15,725 bases of DNA from an uncultured Pseudomonadaceae bacterium (GTDB taxonomy: Bacteria > Pseudomonadota > Gammaproteobacteria > Pseudomonadales > Pseudomonadaceae), in NCBI GenBank assembly GCA_947630465.1, contig CANRHT010000251.1:1-15725 (forward strand), given 5' to 3'. Shown in pieces: positions 14,851 through 15,725 of the stretch; position 1 is the first letter of the stretch; every line of letters begins with the position of its first letter. Position numbers and translations under genes: made by a program. Below the pieces are notes generated by a model that was given only the letters and a program-made list of their open reading frames with translations, made no database searches and was not told where the DNA came from.

Positions 14851-14871
14851 GTTTGAATCTCATACTCAAAC
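14851..14871. promoter_or_regulatory. Palindrome upstream of the zor promoter
   Basis: GTTTGA-atctcatac-TCAAAC is a perfect 6-bp-arm inverted repeat. The inner 17 bp (14853-14869, TTGAATCTCATACTCAA) have the length and nearly the half-sites of the CI/Cro operators (TTGAA...TTCAA, one base differing). It is centred about 65 bp upstream of the predicted zor transcription start. A link to the phage regulators is speculative. Confidence 0.35.
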
Positions 14872-14882
14872 CCATATCATGG

Positions 14883-14924
14883 ATAAGCCCATTTTCATAT
14901 GTTTATAAATTGAGGCTTATTTTT
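14883..14924 (+). terminator. Terminator-like hairpin, orphan
   Basis: ATAAGCC (14883-14889) pairs with GGCTTAT (14914-14920), followed by a T run on the plus strand. The 24-nt loop is long and no rightward gene ends here. It may be the relic of a lost gene or simply a barrier to transcription from the left. Confidence 0.35.
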
Positions 14925-15068
14925 ATGAGAGATTTGATAAGTACATAACGAAGCATACATCCTAGTAAAATAACCTAAAATGGAGCGATAACGACTGCTA
15001 CTAGATTGTATTATTATTTCAATAATCGAAATATGGTCTGTATTTTATTACTTTGTCTTAGCATGACT
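14925..15068. other. Intergenic DNA between the zor operon and the IS982 remnant
   Basis: Together with the preceding hairpin and palindrome, this makes about 260 bp upstream of the zor promoter without an intact gene. I see no RNA gene or recognisable coding frame. It may contain the fully degraded 3' end of the neighbouring transposase gene. Confidence 0.5.
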
Positions 15069-15630
15069 TCATGCTCCGATTGCTTCCAATCGTTGCATAT
15101 TCTTTCGATGATACCCAATTAATTCAATATCTTGCTTTCCTGATCATGTGACTATGTCACCCTCAAGTTCCCTTAGGCAGCCCTCCTACATGTAAGGTAT
15201 ATCCATTCAAGAGTTAGCTTGCAATAAAGTAACCTTAAGCACCTACCAAAACATCTAATCTAACAGATATAAAGCCGACCTCTTGAGCTTTTCGAGTGCG
15301 TAATAATCTGTTTTAAAGATTTATGACGTTGAATACGCTAATTTTTACACATGGGTAAAGTTGTAGAATCCACACAAGCATATTCTGTTTGAGTGTCGGA
15401 AGTTAAAGAAATATGCAATGCCTGAAGTGCCAATTGATGCTGGTTGATCAGATAAACAATGCGCTGATAAGACAGCAAGCCTTTAAAAAGCTCCGAATAA
15501 AGGCGTTTTATCATGTCATAAAAGGGTTTGAAATAATGGAGCTGAGAGTTTTTATACCAAACTGCAATAAAGATAATTTCAGATAAACATAGAACATGTG
15601 ATCGCTGTCTGATCTTGGGATTTTCTTATT
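15069..15630 (-). pseudogene. Decayed IS982-family transposase
   Basis: Minus-strand frames read LCLSEIIFIAVWYKNSQ, HYFKPFYDMIKRLYSELFKG, LLSYQRIVYLINQHQLALQ, then EYACVDSTTLPMCKN, a TAG stop, and RIQRHKSLKQIITHSKSSRG. This matches IS982 transposases: SLSEI and the F..FY motif near the N-terminus, then VDST...C.N.RI.RHK at the first catalytic Asp. The TAG lies where those proteins usually have Leu, so one base change caused it. After SSRG the frame breaks. A later segment QDIELIGYHRKNMQ (about 15085-15130) resembles the LVT..RKNMK region of the same family, about 90 codons downstream as expected. Several stops and frameshifts make it non-functional. Confidence 0.75.
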
Positions 15631-15725
15631 TTAGATATTGCCAATAGATATAGCTAAATAAAAAACATAAGCTACATTAAGTTAAATGCAATGTCTAAGG
15701 CTTGTGGGAGATTTCTATTGTCCTG

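Noticed and set aside
1..15725. CRISPR arrays, tRNA or rRNA genes
   Set aside because: No regularly spaced repeats with unique spacers and no cloverleaf or rRNA-like sequence were seen. The only regular repeat is the contiguous 24-bp set at 5580-5651.

Overview
The window looks like an accessory region of an Acinetobacter-type gammaproteobacterial chromosome. It is AT-rich, and the flanking metabolic genes, prophage-type regulator genes and IS remnants all fit that group. The assignment rests on recognising gene families, not on a search.

Left flank (1-2600): the end of an IS5-family (IS903-group) element at the window edge cuts into a DUF1028 gene. That gene follows a RidA-family gene in a leftward pair. 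A gap of about 620 bp holds a palindrome, a leftward terminator and a decayed ORF. Beyond it lies a rightward ddh gene (meso-diaminopimelate dehydrogenase) with its own terminator. From 2690 to about 3110 there are gene fragments, including the C-terminal part of an ABC-transporter substrate-binding protein.

Middle (3300-7300): a fragment of a prophage control and replication region. A rightward CI-like repressor (6508-7203) faces a leftward Cro-like gene (6167-6409) across a 98-bp operator region with two or three related 17-bp palindromes. Leftward, after an intrinsic terminator, come a 43-aa gene, a winged-helix replication-initiator-like gene with three 24-bp repeats inside it (a lambda-like candidate origin), and a DUF262 + HNH nuclease gene. 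No integrase, helicase, structural or lysis genes are present, so this is a remnant or a satellite-like fragment.

Right half (7313-14761): a complete type I Zorya anti-phage system, zorA-zorB-zorC-zorD, in one leftward operon. ZorA and ZorB form a MotA/MotB-like proton-driven membrane motor with a long cytoplasmic tail and a peptidoglycan-binding OmpA domain. ZorC (EH-signature protein) and ZorD (SNF2-type helicase/translocase) are the cytoplasmic effectors. Gene spacing is 5-16 nt, and an extended -10 promoter precedes zorA. Catalytic motifs are intact except for a possible Glu-to-Asp change in ZorC.

Right edge (14810-15725): non-coding DNA with a hairpin, then a decayed IS982-family transposase. 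IS debris at both ends, broken genes, prophage control genes and two nuclease or defence loci together make this a defence island beside ddh. The main system is known (Zorya). The less ordinary points are the DUF262-HNH gene in the phage early operon, the in-gene iterons, the CI protein lacking the usual Ala-Gly cleavage pair, and a palindrome upstream of zorA resembling the phage operators.
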